Shown here: positions 33,101 to 47,600 of the stretch, piece after piece
Numbering within the stretch: the stretch's first letter is position 1
Layout: the number at the start of each line of letters is the position of its first letter
Assembly: GCF_022458985.1 (NCBI RefSeq)
Contig: NC_061771.1
Span: 22,393,501 to 22,457,500 of the forward strand
Reading direction: 5' to 3'
Length of the DNA stretch: 64,000 bases
Source: Mugil cephalus
Lineage: Eukaryota; Chordata; Actinopteri; Mugiliformes; Mugilidae
The notes under the pieces: generated by a model
The model's database searches: none
What the model was told of the DNA's origin: nothing
Seen by the model: the letters and a program-made list of their open reading frames with translations, nothing else
Translations under genes and position numbers: made by a program

Positions 33101-36100
33101 GGTGGGTTGGCCGTTGCATGGCTTCTGAAGCTCCGCGCTAAAAGTCAGGGGAGGAAGTATGAAAACCAGTAAATGAATGTTCAAATTCTGCAAAAAAAAT
33201 AGAAAAAAAACATTGTACAAGACAACTAACCTGCATTTAGACACCACAGATCCAATGGCTTTCAACAACTCCTCCTGGAGCAAGAAGAAAAATAAACAAA
33301 TACATGAACAAATGAGACCAAAGGAACTTCGTTCTCATTTTCTTGCGTTTGCCGTCCTTACCTTGCCAGCCCATGTGCGCCCAGAGAGTCCCTGCATCAA
33401 GGCGGTCAGCACCAAGCCAAGGTGCGGTGCCACCAAGGAGCCGGTCTGTTCCTTGGCAACCGTTGCCATGGCAGCTGCACCCTGAGCCTTCATCTTCCAG
33501 GACTGGGACTGCAGGGCCTTCTGCGTGATGGCGATCAGCTCCGTCATGTAGAGCCTGATGCCTCCAAAGCTCCCTGAGATTTAAGTTTCAATAATGAACA
33601 TCAGGTATTTTTAAAGCTGAAAAGATAAGTTACTTAAGTTTTTTTTTTTTTTTTAAATACAAAAGGGACAACGTTCACCATAACATTTCACCTCGTGAGA
33701 GTTTTATATATATTTTTTTTCACCTGGAACATTCTCCTGCCACACCTCAGCCCACAGCGTGGCATCGTGGCTCTCTCCTTTCTCCTCATCGGGACCTGGA
33801 GCCTGATGCATGCCCAGGAAGGCCAGGGGCAGAGCCACCCCCGCATGGCCCTTCAGCACATCTGGACTGTAGTGGCTGATGGCGTGCACGGTCAATGCAC
33901 ATGACGACTTGTACACGGGCTCTGGACGCGAGAGAGCAGAAAAGGAGACACATTGGAAAGGGACCTAGAACACTGCCTTGGGGGGCCCCGGTGCAGAGCA
34001 TGATCCTGTTGCATAGATCAATCTTCGCTATCGGACATAAAGCTCAGCAGAGTGAAGTGGTTGAGTTACGAAACTAGGTGTGTAAGACATGGGTGAAGGC
34101 ACTAATAGTATTCTGATGTTAGGGCAGGAGATAATTTGCTCCCCAGCAATGAACTCCACCAACATCGGTGCCACAGGTGGATGGTCATGTACGCTGGATT
34201 GGCAAGCAGTCGGAAATTTAGATTAAAGACACAAGTAAACAATTTATGAGCTCAAGTTGAATTAAATGGTATCACCTTCTTTCTCCAAATACCAGGTGTT
34301 GAGCTTCAGTAGTAGTTTTTCTACGCTGCTGTCTTTTGCCGTCTGATGGGTGAAACAAATGTCATTATACACAGAGATTTTAAACGAAGCTTGTGGTATT
34401 AAATTTGGGTGCTTACCCTGACTAAATGTCCCAGAGCAAAGGCGAATGCTTTCTGTACTACAGAGCTCCTGTCATGGATCCCATTCAGCAGCGCACTCAT
34501 GAGTTTACCTGGAAATATCCGAAGATACAATTCATAAGTTCACCAATTTTCAGTGAGATAAAAAAAAAGATAAAGGCCTGTGTTCTTTACCTGAGTATGG
34601 GGTGAGGTCCTGGGGACACTGTACCGTGAGGGAAACAATTACACTGGCACAGCCGCCCTATGAAGAAGAGTCGAAAAATAGACACGTTTAGGCAAGACAT
34701 TCATAAAAAGACACAAAATGAAAACATTGAGTAATGAATTCATAGCTGCAGGAGTGTGTGTGTTACCTTAGTGCCCAAACCGACTCCACTCTTCAGCAGC
34801 TCACAGAGCCTGGGAACCAGCTCTCCCAGCACAGAAACATCAAGGTGCTGCAGACACTGAACATAAAAAGAGAGGAACACATCTTTACAAAGCAGATCTC
34901 ACTGCCTTTCATAATGTTTTGTAAAGCAGAAGAATGTGACAACTACAAACTGGATCTAGAATATCAATATGGCAACATATCGCGATACATTTTCTCACAA
35001 TATAATATAAATTTTGAATGTTTTTTGAATCAATTTGTCCACTGAATTATCACTGTCATCTGATACACATATATGCAACTTGCTGCATTTAAAACTTTTC
35101 AGTGAACTATGTTGAATATTTCAATATATTGCAATATCATAATATCGCAATAATGTATCGTATCGTGACTCAAGTATCGTGATACATATCATATCATGAA
35201 GTCCTTACCAATACGCACCCCTACTAAAATCTCAAAAGGTATATAAAGATAATTAGAAACTGATAATTCTACTACCATGTTAATGGTCTCCATCATTGGA
35301 GAGGACTTGGCAGCACTTAGTCTGGCAGCGTCCATGGCACTCTGCAGAGAGAAAGAACAAAGGCTCATGATAATGAGAAGTTCAACATGAATCATGAATG
35401 TACAAGCTTTGGTTTGGAGGCAGCAGACAGCTGAGGTTACCTTTTCTTGCTCTGTAGCTCTGAGACTGAGGTAGTTGAGGACCTGAGGCTCCAGCGTGCT
35501 GAGGGCCTCCAGCAGGGCCGGGATCAACCGGGAAGCGTGAGGCTTTAGTCTGGCACCGGCCGTCTTGCTAATCTTCACCAGGGTTTGGATACTGGTGGGG
35601 GAGAGATCATTTTGGTTACGAGAAAACAAGGCATGCAGAACTACAGTCTGGAAATGTGCTGACTGAATGACCACAATCTATATTTAAGGGCGGACGGAGA
35701 GATTACCTGAGTGAGCGAACCTCTGCAACACTGCTAACAATGCCCTTTTCAAGCAGGGTGGGTAACATGACGGCCACAGTCCTCTGAGCTGCAGAGCCTG
35801 TCGACTCACACATACGAGTGCACACCTGGACCGAGACAGGGACAGAGTGTTGAAGTAAAGCTACATGGACAAACATAAATACAGTGGCTAGCGTGGAGTC
35901 AGAGAGCCTTACCTTACTGAGCGTTTTCAGTGTTAAATCAGCAGCTTTCCGCACAGATTCCTGAAAGAAAACCATGAAATTCAAAATCTCATAAGAAAAC
36001 GTTACAAAAATATCACACACAGATTTATTCAAGTCAAATGCAGTCATCTAGTTCTATGAAATAACCCCTCAGTACGTTTACATGCACGTGAAAAAAAATA

Positions 36101-39100
36101 ATTATTGCCTAATCTGACTTTAACTGGACAACTTAAATCCGACTAATATCTGAGTTCTCTTCATCCAGATAATGTGATTGCAAATCAATTTTCTCTGGCA
36201 TGTATACGCTAACAAAAACATCCAACAAAGATGGTCAAAGAAGAAGAAAAAGAAGAAGAAGAAGAAGAAGGTAAACAGAGCTGGTCCACCTGAGGGATAG
36301 CGCCATCTCATCTGCACCAATAGTAGTGCACACATTATGTACAAGATTAAACAAGATGTACTATTAACCATCTTGTTGTTGTTTGAAATGCCGATCTGCC
36401 ACATGAATGACTCTTGTTGACATAATAGGTCAAATGGAAAGAGGGCCATATTAACATGCTGACAAAGACACATATTGTCACCTAGTGTGGAGGAGGAGGA
36501 TATGTTCCTGTCAGTTATTCAATTTTCTCCGTTGCATGTAAACTGGAACAAGGACCGCATTCAGAAAGTCGAATTTTGAGCACAGCTCCATTAAGCTGTG
36601 CATGTAAACACACTGAGTGATTTCTGATCATTTCCTTCTCACCTTGATGTCATCAAGGACTCTGAACAGCGTCTCCCATATTTCTGCCAGTTGATCAATG
36701 AGTTCATCAGCCTGACGGCCACGGATCAAGTCGTTCAGAGCGAGACAGCTGCAAGAGAGAGACATTCATCAAAAACATTCATCTGGGATATGACAGGACA
36801 AGCCTCTAACTCAGATGCTTTCTCCAAACAAGATGAATTGACTTAACCTTATAACAAGAATAAATAACTGCAACACTCACAGTGGAACAGATAATCTAAT
36901 AGTCGCTGTCATTTTAATGGTTCAGGTCCATATAACATTTAAGTAATTGTACCTGGACTCTCGCACTCTCCAGGTGCTGCTGGTCAAGTTGGAGATGACG
37001 TCCTGCAGAATCTCCTTGAGATACTTATCCACCTGAAACACAAGCAAATAAGCTCACGTTTCCTCAAACGATGACAGCCTTTTGCATCCGTTTGAACCGT
37101 TTTCTGAAATGTACACTATATGTACAAGAGTCCAGCTCCTACCAGGGTCTTGTCAGTGACCAAGGCATCCCAGATGCTGGTCATAGCCTGGCGGACGCTC
37201 AGGTTGGGGTCAAACTGGTAGCGGTACAGTCGTGGCACTAACTGGGGGAGGAACGGAGCAAGCTGCTCCCCGGCCTTGGCTGCAATCATGTGGAAGCCAA
37301 ACGCTGCTCCCTGAAAGGGAAGAAAGGAAATGTAAAGTCAGAAAAGGAGTGCGTGTCACTGTATGTGTAAAAGCAGATGAGTACGAGGGGGATACCTTGC
37401 GTGAGTTCCACATGGCATGGTGATTGGCCAGGTTCATGAATTTGTATACAAGGTCCGGTTGGTTCAGGTCACTGGCTAATGAGCAGAGCTCCTTGTATGT
37501 GGACAGGCCATGGCTGCCAGAGACAAGGAAGTTAATATGTGTAAAACTGGAACCAAACATATTAAATATTTAATATTTTATTAAATGTTAACATGGCGTA
37601 CCCGTCAGGCGTTTTCCCCAAGCCCTCTCCTTGGAAAACCTCCGTATCTTGTGAGACTGCATGCTTCACTCTGTGTGCAAATATAAATAAGAATTAAACA
37701 ATGCGACAACTTTTCAATCACATTTTACTCAATAATACTTTACGCAACCATCCACGTACCTTTTACCAGTCATGAGTGTTTCCACCAGAGTGGACACCAG
37801 TTCCTGCTGGTCTGCTTCTCCTCCCATCTCATAGACAAGGCCGAGGCCTTTAGATGCCACGTCCTGACTCAACTCTAAATGAACGAAAAAAACGGAATGA
37901 CTTACGAAGAAGTATTTGATTTATATTTGATTTAAGCTAGTACGTGATTAATAAACTGTAATTTAAGACTGGAGTGTATCTTACCATCAGGATCCGACAG
38001 AACAGAGATAAATGCCACTTGAATCTCCTTCAAATTGGACTGTAAGAGAAAAGAACGAAAGAGGGAAATGAATTGCATTTTAATTGCAGTTAATTTGCAC
38101 ATAATAAAAAATGTGCGCACCAAGTCTGAACCACTAGTGTGAGGCTGCCCACAAGTAAATTGTTTTGCACAGACACTCGTTCTTCCATCATACTCTTTTT
38201 TTTTCATTCAAAATGGAGCCCTCAGTCAGTGACAACAACCAGCTAATGAGAAAATGAATCAAAAACTATTTCTTAACGTAGTATTTTAGGGTTGGCGCTT
38301 AAACAAAAATGCCTAAAATGAAATAAATAGTCAAAGTAAGGTGAAAAAAATAAAAAACCATAGTAAGTGTGTACTGAAGTCATTTTTTAGTCTTGTCTGT
38401 CCTTCGACTATTTCTTCTTGAAATTTCAGTCGTTATATATCTCATCCAGATACGCACCGTGATTTCCTTGTGCTGGCCGAGTTTCTTGACCAGGGAGAGC
38501 AGCCAGATGCAGGACGCCTGTCGGACGTGGGGGTTCTGGCTGGGTATATACTTGGACAGGATGGAGTTAAGGACCCAAGGAACGACATCATTGTTTTTCA
38601 CATCTGCAGGGGAAATGAAGTGGAAATAGTGAGGGACTCAAATTACAAATTTTTCTTTTGGAAGGTCTATGAATAAAGAAAGAACGGCTTCATCTGAATT
38701 CCAAGCAAATTAACTTTTTACAAACAGCATCAGATTTCTAGGAATACAGAGATGCATTGCAAGACACAGTCTGATCAATAGCAAGGGGGTCAGCCTCGGG
38801 CAGAGCTACCTATAACAGTGGCTTCCTAGTCTCAATTTAATGGCACTTGTAAGCTCTTGGGGTCCACGTTTCCTTAAAAGATTGCAGAGAGACTTTAAGG
38901 GTGTGTCTAATTTTCTCAAGTTTCAGAAAGTGCATAACATCTCTAATCCATCTTGGAAAGTTGGGTGGTGTTTGCTCCTTCCACATGAGAAGAATGAGGT
39001 GCCTTGGAACTAGGGAAGTGAATGCTATGACTATGCGAGTTTTGCCTTTAAGGGAGCTAGTTTCAGCTAGTGAATCCTAATAATGCACATATGGCGCTGG

Positions 39101-41561
39101 GAGCGACATCCTTCTGAAACATCCTGCTTGGGCCTAAAAGGTGCTAAGTTTAGGACAGGACCAGAGCATGTGTATATGATCTGCTGGCTGGCCTTTACAG
39201 CGCGGGTAAGCCTGACTTAATTACGAGACTGAACACTGGTATTTTATTTTAGTTATGATATAAATTTTTAATACACTGCCATGCCAGCGTTTGGTTTACA
39301 CAGCGTTTGGAACGCTGCGCTGCAAGACACTGTTTCAGACCGGAACATTTTCTATGTAGCGCTTCTAAACACGTATGACGCGAGGCACGGTGAAGATGGA
39401 AACGTCTTAAAATTACTTGGCAGAATGAGAAGACCATGAACAATTGTGCCAAACAAGGTGCTGTGTTGACCATTTTTTGCAAGTGTTGTTGGGCTAAAGC
39501 TGCTAAAGTTGCGGGGCCGTGCAAACCGATTTTACTACCAGTGTGTAATTATTCTACAACATTCACTTATCATCACAGTAAAATAGTGCATCCTTATTCA
39601 ATCTGCTGCATTAATTCTTCTCTCAACCTGATTATGCATGAAGAAGAACCGTGACATACATTTTTAGTCACACCCCCCAGCCCTATGTAGACTTGATCTG
39701 TATCACTGCAGAAAGTACAAATCAGTTTTAAAAACAGTGCAAAGTCGGACTACATTTCAAAGTTCTTACTGTGTGGTGGGCTGTACTGGTCCTCAGTGCA
39801 GGTCCATGGATCTCTGGCGGCTCCAGAGCTGGTGCCTATTGCTGCGCTGGTGATGGCCTCTCCAACTGTGAACTGCAGCTCCACCTGTTTGGCCTTGCAG
39901 AGAAAAAGACGCAAAAACAAAAATCATGTTTCAGCACTGAACTAAATCTGTTCTGTTAACAGGGGCTTGTAAAAGCCCTGCACTGCTAATTTTAATCCAA
40001 CAGCGTGTCCCATACCTCCACAGAGTCCATGAGTCCCTGCAGCAGTTTCTTCTGGTGAGGGAAGTCTCCATCTCCGACCGGCAGGTAACCCAAGGTCATG
40101 ATCGACCGTTCTTTCATCTGCAGCACATGCGTGAAAAAGAAAAGAAAAAAACAAAACACAAACCAGGTCATGGGAATGAGGTGAGATGCATGATTAATTT
40201 TCACAGTTTACGGTCTTTTGAGAGTGCAAGGTTACCTTGGCGCTCTCCTTGCCGGAGGGAATGCGAGCCAACAGGTTTTCCACAGTGGAGAGTTTGGTGA
40301 AGCCCTCACCCTCCGCGGGGACCAGCAGGGCGCCGTTACGCCCAATTTCTCCCAGAGCTGTGCAGGCTGCTACAGCCAGCAGGGGGCTACTGCTGTCCAG
40401 GAAGGAGCCTGGGTGAACACAAACGCTTGAGTGAGTGAAACTATTTAAACAGAAGTCACTAGTTTAACCTTAATTTGGGTTAAAATAATCAAATTTAACA
40501 GAATAAACTGTATACAATGCAATCTCAATGCATTAAATCTTCACTACAACACGTTTTCTTTACATCAGTGTTGTCGTACTAACGATCTAAAACGAAGGAC
40601 CGTGGTGCAAAATAATCACACACCAATTGTCTTGGTAGCCATGGAAACCAGCTCATCATCTCCCTGAGAGGTGATGTTCATTTGCTGCGTGGAGTCAGAG
40701 GAGGCGGCGGTTTTCTTCCTGCTCATGTTCCTTCCCACCATGTAGCCGAGAGCCAAGATGGCGCCGTGCTGAGTCTCGGGGCTCTGCGATTAAACAAAAC
40801 AAATAAACAAACATTCCTACAGAGTAAATACACACGCTTATTAAAAGACACAAAGCGTAACGTGCTGCGACAACAGAAGAAGTGGCATACGTGGTTGTCC
40901 TTGGTGATTTTGACCAGGTGCTGCACAGCGGTCTGCAGCTCGTTGCCAGTCATGGTGGAGATCACCAGAGCGTACAGCTGGGCAGCCAGTTCCCTCATGT
41001 CCTCCTTGTTTGTGTTCATGAGGCTCTGGAGGAAAAAAAAAAAAATAACATCTGTTATTACAGCTAACTGCAGTCGATATTGTGAAACGCGTATTCCATT
41101 ATCAGAGGGCAACGGAGTGGATGGACTGATAAGTGTTGTTGATATATACAGTATGACCCACGGGGAGAATTAGTGGAAACGTGAACGCACAGGTGTCTTC
41201 ATTTCACATTATAAATGAAATACTCACTTTAATCCAGTCAATTTTATCAGCAAATCTGGGAGCGAGTTTCTCTGGGCACACGGACACCACCTCTAGTAAA
41301 CAGTACATTACAGGGATTCCTGTTGAGACATTATAATAAATACAGTTAGCATAAAGTTTAGAAGAAATAAGGAATACAAGTACATACTTCAGGCAGCTGA
41401 TTACCCGACAAGTATTTCCATTTGCAATTTTAATCAGCTTCCTAAGCCATCATATTTTGACTTTTTGAAGCAAATATATTGCAATTTTTTGTGTTTTATA
41501 ATACTTACTACACTCTACTATTGAGTCAGGCTTATAGCAATAAACAGGCATTAAATGAAAT

Positions 41562-41605
<44 letters not shown>

Positions 41606-44600
41606 CTCTTCACGGTTTAAACAGCTCACAGCTGTAGACCAACACAGCCGTTTTAAACGCAGGTTAACTCCTCTCACCTCCCACAGCAGACAGCAGCTGC
41701 TGCAGCAGATCCATGTAGACATGCACAGGATTCGCCTCGGAGCCCTTTGACACCGAGGGCTGAGGCTCCGAGGACAGCAGAGAGTGGACGTAGCGGCCGA
41801 TGGCGGGGGCGTCGTCCTGCATGTCGGACAAGCGCGTGGACATGGGCGCGGCTCCGGCGCTGTGGGCTAAACACATCCTCAGGTAGAGCATGATCTGGAA
41901 ATAAACGGGGAAAAGGAGGGCGTAAAGAGGACAGTAGGACAAGTGTCTGCACAAGAACAATAGTCAGAATTACTGATGTTCACCTCTCCGAACGCAGATG
42001 GGTTGAAGGGAATCGTGGAGGTTCCAACTATGTACTTAGCTGGAGTCTTGATTCTCTGCGCTGCCTAATAATGATAAGAAGAAGAAGAGGAAGATTAAAC
42101 ACATTTGAGATTCATTGTATCTTTTACCAAAACAGAAACACTAATCAGAGAGCCTCACTTTCTCCTGGATGTAGGCCACCATGTCAGGAAACGAGGGCAT
42201 TTTCTTCGGTCCCTCCTTCTCTGAGCTCTTAGCAGGAAAAGCCCTCAGCACCCTCTGGGCTTCTCCAGACACCTCTTCCTTCCTAAAATACAGAAAAGCC
42301 AACGCATTTATCTTTTACCCCCGACACAGGCAAGCACCAATAATAAGCTTAGTTTGGCTAAACCACTGTTTTATTTGTAACGCAAATGTTTTCTTGTTGA
42401 GAGAGAGAGAAAACAGAACTACTACATTTGCAGTGATGCAGATGATAGAAGAAATAAATGGGGCCAGTGAAAATAATGAGTGTTAAATGGGTATTTATAT
42501 TGATTTACAGGAGGCATTTGATACTATAGATCACAACCCATGACTGAAAAAAATGGAGAAATATGGGATAAGAGGTCTTGCAAATTCTTGGTTGGAAAGC
42601 TACTTAGAGGGAAAACACCAGTGTGTGAAAATTAAACTCTGTCAGGATTTAGAAAGATCACTTGTGGGGTACCTCAGGGATCAGTGATGGTTCCTAAAAT
42701 CATTTATACTCTACACTAATTATGTTTGTAATGTTACAAACTTCTGAATGATGCTTAAAGGAGTTAAAAATCCTTAAAACTTGGTTTGATGTGAATAAAT
42801 CTAAATATTCATAAAAATGAATTTGTGGTTTTTGGAAATCAACAACAAATTAATGGTGACACTGAATAAAAATCTGCAACATAAATGTTGACGAGGTTGA
42901 TAAATATTTATAATAAAGAGTTTTTGAGACAAAGTTCCTCGGGGTTATGATTGATCATAAAATATCATTGAAACAATATATTGATCATATTTAAGGAAAA
43001 ATATCTACGTCTGTAGTAATCGTGTATAAATTAAGAGATGCATTAAATCATAAGGCATAACATTTAATTTATTGTTCACTAATACTACATTACATGTCAT
43101 ACTGCATAGAATTGTGTGGATCAACCTATAAAACAATTATTAATTCAATATTACTACTGCAAAAGAGAGTCATACGTATCATCAATAAAGCTGATTATTA
43201 TGCTGACATAAACTCATCGTTTCTAAATTCTCACGTTATGAAACTGAATGATTTATTCTATTATAAAACAATGCAAATAATGTTTATAGCAACTATGATC
43301 TGAGAGGTCATTGTAAATTTGGAATAATGGAAGTATAAATTTAAAAATCATTTTTTTGTGTGAAAGTGGTTTGTGAAGCTATTTTTGTGAGCTACAAATG
43401 TGAATGATTTATTTTTGAAAGGTAGCTTCAAATTGTTTAGCGTGTAGGTTAGCATTTAGCATTTCTAAGCATTCTTTGCTCCTGGCTGAGCCTGTTCAGT
43501 CAGTGTTATATACATGTTTATACTGACTACCTGTATTTATTGCACTGCAGCCGAATAAAAATACTTCTACTATACTACTACAACTACTACTTTTGCACCA
43601 TTATGCAGAAGCTGACTGCGGTTTTAAACACTTACGGGTCTCCAGCAGCCAGTAGCAGCAGGTATCTCGATGGCACGTGATCAGAAGCAAACACTGTGCT
43701 GGCAAATTTCATGGCCACTTGACGAACTTGCACCTCAGGCTGTCACAAAAGAACGATAAAAATGTTTTACTTTTCCTCATGTCGCTTTACACACTGAGTC
43801 AATATTCACATTTTATTTTACTTATTTTTTTAAAATCAAATACTTATAGTTGTACGCTCACCTTTGCAATGTATGCAGCCACCAGGGCCTCCATTAGGTT
43901 CAGCAGCGCCCCCTGTAGGTTGGCATAAGCTCCAACCATCATCGACAAAGCCTCCTGAATGGCCAGGCGGACGTCAGCATCCTCCTGAGGACGAAGCAGA
44001 ATTTGTACATAAAAGATTAAGTTTCATTGGTTTACTTTGCAACTAAATAACCATTATTATTATTATTATATAAAGAGCAACTTATCAGAAGACACTTCTA
44101 CTTTAATTATCAGGTATTTGAGTTTTTCTTGCTTTTTCTTTGCAGAATGGCATATATGAGGCGTTTGTTCCACAAGAGACATATGTATGCAGACTCTCAA
44201 AAGCATAAGAGTTTAAGTGAATAATACAAACTGTGATCTGTGATCTACACCCTAAAACTAAGCCCTTCTTTTCTTTTGTTGACATTTATTCAGCAATGTT
44301 CTGGTTAATTTACACCTAAATTGTGGAAAATGGTGCATATAAATAAAAAGCAAAGTCTGATCATTTAGCAGTAAATACATCCCAGAATACATGTTACCCG
44401 TGCAGGTTTTAAAGAAAGGCATCGTGAAGAGAAACCTGAAGTTGCTTCCAGGCTTTTGGCCTGTTGTGTACATAATTGTGTTCTCTGAATATCTTTCACT
44501 TACCTTGCACATGGACTCAAAAAACTGCTGCACCAGTGCTATATCCTTTGTGAAGAGCTGCGGCATTCGACTAGAACAGAGAGAAAAATTGTATTATTAT

Positions 44601-47600
44601 TTCTTTTTTAAATCCTGCACAAAGCTGCCAGTGTTGAAGGAAGATAAGTTTATTGTTTCTTTATACCTTGAGAGCTTTCCAACAGCAGAATAGGCAACAC
44701 AGAGTAACTTGGGGTCCTGCAAAGACAAATGTTGTTAAGTAAGTTTAGATCAAACTGGACTGTACAAAATACAAAGCAGTTTATATGTGTTTTGCTTTTT
44801 GGAGTTTACCTCCTTGTATTCATTGATGAGCTTGGTCAGACCGTTAAGTAACATTAGGCCTAAAGGTTTATTAGTGTCCGGGCACCTGTAAAAAAACAGG
44901 AAACAATAAAATTTTAATTTTTCGAAATGCAAACACACTTTGGAAAGAAAAGTATATTGGCAAGAGTGAGACAAAGAGAAGAGGCATTTGTCTTACACCA
45001 TGCAGATGTGATGGACAAACTGTAAGGTGAGCGACAGCAGTTTGTTGTTGCTGTTGGCCCCGAACAGACCATCATACACAACCTATAGTAGAAAGCAATT
45101 TAGTGAGAATGACTGTACAGAGAAAAAAAAACTGGATAAAATTAACATTTCCTGGTGTCATACCTGGATATTAGCTGGAAAGCACTCAGCAGCCAGACGT
45201 GACCGTAGCAGATGTGGGAGGATCTTCAGTTTGACTCTAGTGCTCACTGGCTCATGCTTCAGTTCTTGCTTCACGTTGCCACCCTACAGGACACACATTT
45301 ATACCGATTCATACAGTCAGATATTTAAACACAATCATTAAACTCAAAGATCACATTTAAAAATGAAATGGTGAGTTTACAAACCTTTGTTTTAAGAGGA
45401 ACATCTCCGAGGTAAACCTTGAACATCTTGTTGATGATTAGAGGATTGTTCCAGTCGATGATGCTGGAAAATAAGAAAGGGACATTACAAATAATGAGGA
45501 TTCAGCATGTGTGCAGATTCAGCTACTTGTAGTAAAGTTTAGCACAGTTTTTAACCTAACAGACGGGGCTGGGTGGTTTACCGGTTCATACCGAATACAG
45601 TTTTTTTGTTACTATATGAATTTTTAATATACCGGCGTATTTGACTACACAACGTTCGGAACAATGTCGCGAGACACTGTCTCCGACTGTTTACAACTTC
45701 TGACCATTTCCAATGTAACGCTTCTAAACTCGCATGGTGCAGCAGCGTCACTGTGAGGCATGAAAATGGAAAGGTCTGAAAAATGAAGCAGCAAAACCGG
45801 AGAACTTGTGCCAAAAATAAAGTGCTGTGTCGAATTTCTGGGGACATTGACATTACAGACATAGCCCTTTAAATATAAATAAATATGTCAAAATGAACGA
45901 AGCGGTAATTGTCCCGGTTTCTTCATTTCATCTTGATATCATTTAATTCTTTTTTGTTCTATGTCTGAGCTGTAAATGTTTCCACATGATTATGCATGAA
46001 AAACGTACCTCTGTTTGCTCTTCAGCTCCAGATCGGCTGCAGTGGCCACGCTGTGTCTGGTGTCGCTCGACGCCACCACCAGGTGCACCACTGTCTCCAC
46101 CTCTGGGACCTGCTTTGCCTCAATGAACTTCACTATGCCCAGTTTACACTGTGGAAACCAAGCACACGCACACACCAAGGAGTTTTCAAGCTGCCCAGTA
46201 AGAATAAACAAGCATGTTACCAGTCCAAACAGAACAGACATACGGCCCACTGCTCACCCTCCAGCTTCAGTTTCAGTTTCCGTACCTGCTCGAGCTGCTC
46301 AGCGTTCCACTGGGCTTCTCCGATCACCCTCTTGGCGGCGTAAACACTCATCCCCGGAGGAGGCTGGGGGAGACCCTGGCCACTTGCAGCCACGGTCCCA
46401 TCAGAGCCTCCCTGGGAGGAGGCGGGAGATGGGCGAGTGGGAGATTCATTCAGCACAAACCTAGAGGAGCCACAGAACAAGTCAAAACACTTTTAATAGA
46501 AAGAGGATGGAAGATCTTTGTTCATTTAAGAGGCAAAGCATGAACTCACCCATAAGGCATCAGTAAAACATCAAGCATGAACTCCAGCAGGAGCTGAACC
46601 GTCTTTGGCCTCTCGGTTAGGTTAAATGGACAAGCGTTCTTGGAGGGGTCTGAGGGATACTTCATATGGTAAAGAGTGGGGATCAGCAGGTGCATCAAGC
46701 TAAGAGGAGAACGAGAGGATTGGGGAGAGGTGGAAACACAGTGCAATCGAGGTCAATAATGTCTGTCAAAGAAAGAGGAAAAAAAATCATTATATATGTT
46801 TTTACCACAAAATATCTTATGTGCATCTTAAAAAGCAAACTGCTTTTCTTCCCCATGCATCCTGAGCGTATGCAGCCCCTCACCTGTCCTGCTGAGGCTG
46901 TGGTTTTCCCTCCATGGCAGTGAGGAGGGTCGGCGCCAGCTCACACTGTTTCCCCACCTCCAGGCGAGGGTAGCCCATTTTGATGTAGATGATGGTGAAA
47001 TTCTGCATAAAAACTCAACCGTTACATGTCTCAATGGAAGTTACACGAAAGGGCCGAATCAATTTAGGATCATGACCATGTAAAATTAAAGCAATCCGCT
47101 TACACAGTGTGGTCTTAAATCAAAAGGTACCCAAACACTGATCTAGTCTCGTCCAGCTAATCTGTTCTAATAGACTAATATCATGCATGCGAAGGGTAAA
47201 TTGATTTGGAAAATGTTTGTAGGCGAAGGCCTCTGCCACCTAAAGTCATACGAACGCTGCCTTTAGCAGTTTTTATAGTGATTATAAAACTCTGGTTCTG
47301 AAATGTTAAGAATGTGGGTCCACAAAGGAATAAATGGGGGGGCTCTGAGGCTCTGTCTTATTTGGCATGAGACTGCTGCTGCGTGAGAGGGTGAGACAGA
47401 CCCTGAAAGAGGATACCTCAAAAGCATGAGAGCTGGCATCTCTGGTTTGGGTTACATAATATTTTGATGATGTCTTGCCAGTGTTGTGCATTGAAACACG
47501 CATCGACGACAAACCTTTGAACTGTCTCCGCAGGAATCTAAATTTAAAGAGGAGGACATAAAACACGGAAATATTTACCGTAACGAAGGAAGCAGCTGCG

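Larger units (their letters stand above)
30187..37310 (-). other. ecpas: ECPAS exons 30-49 (carboxy-terminal part)
   Basis: Coding exons: 37310-37143, 37032-36953, 36748-36643, 35960-35913, 35825-35707, 35591-35441, 35341-35276, 34856-34767, 34657-34591, 34508-34417, 34342-34276, 33921-33724, 33573-33362, 33274-33231, 33137-32945, 32857-32713, 31599-31494, 31405-31317, 31233-31162, 30326-30187. The acceptor at 32858/32859 was chosen over a second AG ten bases further in because only the first keeps frame ([12 protein letters not shown]). The acidic run [13 protein letters not shown] follows it. Confidence 0.92.
37396..42282 (-). other. ecpas: ECPAS exons 16-29 (middle)
   Basis: Coding exons: 42282-42159, 42064-41984, 41894-41678, 41319-41228, 41025-40891, 40783-40624, 40408-40236, 40117-40016, 39893-39770, 38603-38458, 38039-37985, 37874-37760, 37670-37602, 37513-37396. 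Readable HEAT-type segments include [40 protein letters not shown] and [18 protein letters not shown]. Confidence 0.92.

Noticed and set aside
40682..41173. 163-residue plus-strand frame across ECPAS exons 20-21
   Set aside because: It spans exon-intron borders of the minus-strand gene and is a shadow.
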